Origin: Candidatus Eiseniibacteriota bacterium | Lineage (GTDB): Bacteria; Arandabacterota; Arandabacteria; JAGLYR01 | NCBI GenBank assembly: GCA_023132135.1 | Contig: JAGLYR010000104.1 | Span: 1-6,104, forward strand | Direction: 5' to 3' | DNA: 6,104 bases | Shown here: one piece after another, positions 6,080 to 6,104 of the stretch | Position numbering within the stretch: the first letter of the stretch is position 1 | How the letters are laid out: each line of letters opens with the position of its first letter | Translations under genes and position numbers: made by a program | Notes under the pieces: model-generated | What the model was told of the DNA's origin: nothing | What the model saw: only the letters and a program-made list of their open reading frames with translations | Databases searched by the model: none

Positions 6080-6104
6080 AGAGCAATAGAGAAGTAGACA
6101 ATAG

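Noticed and set aside
1-6104. CRISPR arrays, tRNA or rRNA genes, transposases, integrases and toxin-antitoxin or phage-defence genes
   Set aside because: I saw no regularly spaced direct repeats, no tRNA-like cloverleaf, no rRNA-like sequence and no matching protein motifs; every convincing gene belongs to surface polysaccharide synthesis or is an unknown within that cluster.

Overview
The window is a GC-rich (by eye about 60%), densely packed stretch of seven protein-coding genes, all on the + strand. Their products are enzymes and accessory proteins of cell-surface polysaccharide synthesis, chiefly of the ADP-heptose and lipopolysaccharide (LPS) inner-core type. This implies a Gram-negative (diderm) bacterium. 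Separate genes for the heptose kinase and the heptose-phosphate adenylyltransferase, together with a DUF3108 periplasmic protein, recall Deltaproteobacteria-like lineages or uncultured diderm phyla. The sequence alone does not fix the taxon.

Region 1 (1-5019) looks like one operon. It contains a heptose-7-phosphate kinase cut by the left window edge, a heptose-1-phosphate adenylyltransferase, a WaaE-like family 2 glycosyltransferase, a family 4 glycosyltransferase, an exported DUF3108 protein, and a conserved protein of unknown function with a possible distant resemblance to deoxyhypusine synthase. The genes are 1-4 nt apart or overlap by 4 or 8 nt (GTGA junctions at 1386 and 4009), as expected for translational coupling. 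The first two products make activated heptose and the next two probably transfer sugars onto the core. The last two are of unknown function.

Region 2 (5020-5416) has no convincing gene but is rich in signals. It holds a near-consensus extended -10 sigma70-type promoter, a 7-bp perfect inverted repeat, a four-run G-quadruplex motif overlapping a competing hairpin, a textbook Rho-independent terminator, and a small hairpin over the only Shine-Dalgarno-like sequence. It could be a regulated leader (attenuator) for the next gene, or a short terminated RNA gene.

Region 3 (5417-6104) encodes a compact phosphoglycosyl transferase, an enzyme type that starts glycan assembly on the lipid carrier. Its stop codon runs directly into a perfect 21-bp hairpin capped by a GNRA-type GGAA tetraloop with no T-tract. 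The last 25 bases show nothing recognisable.
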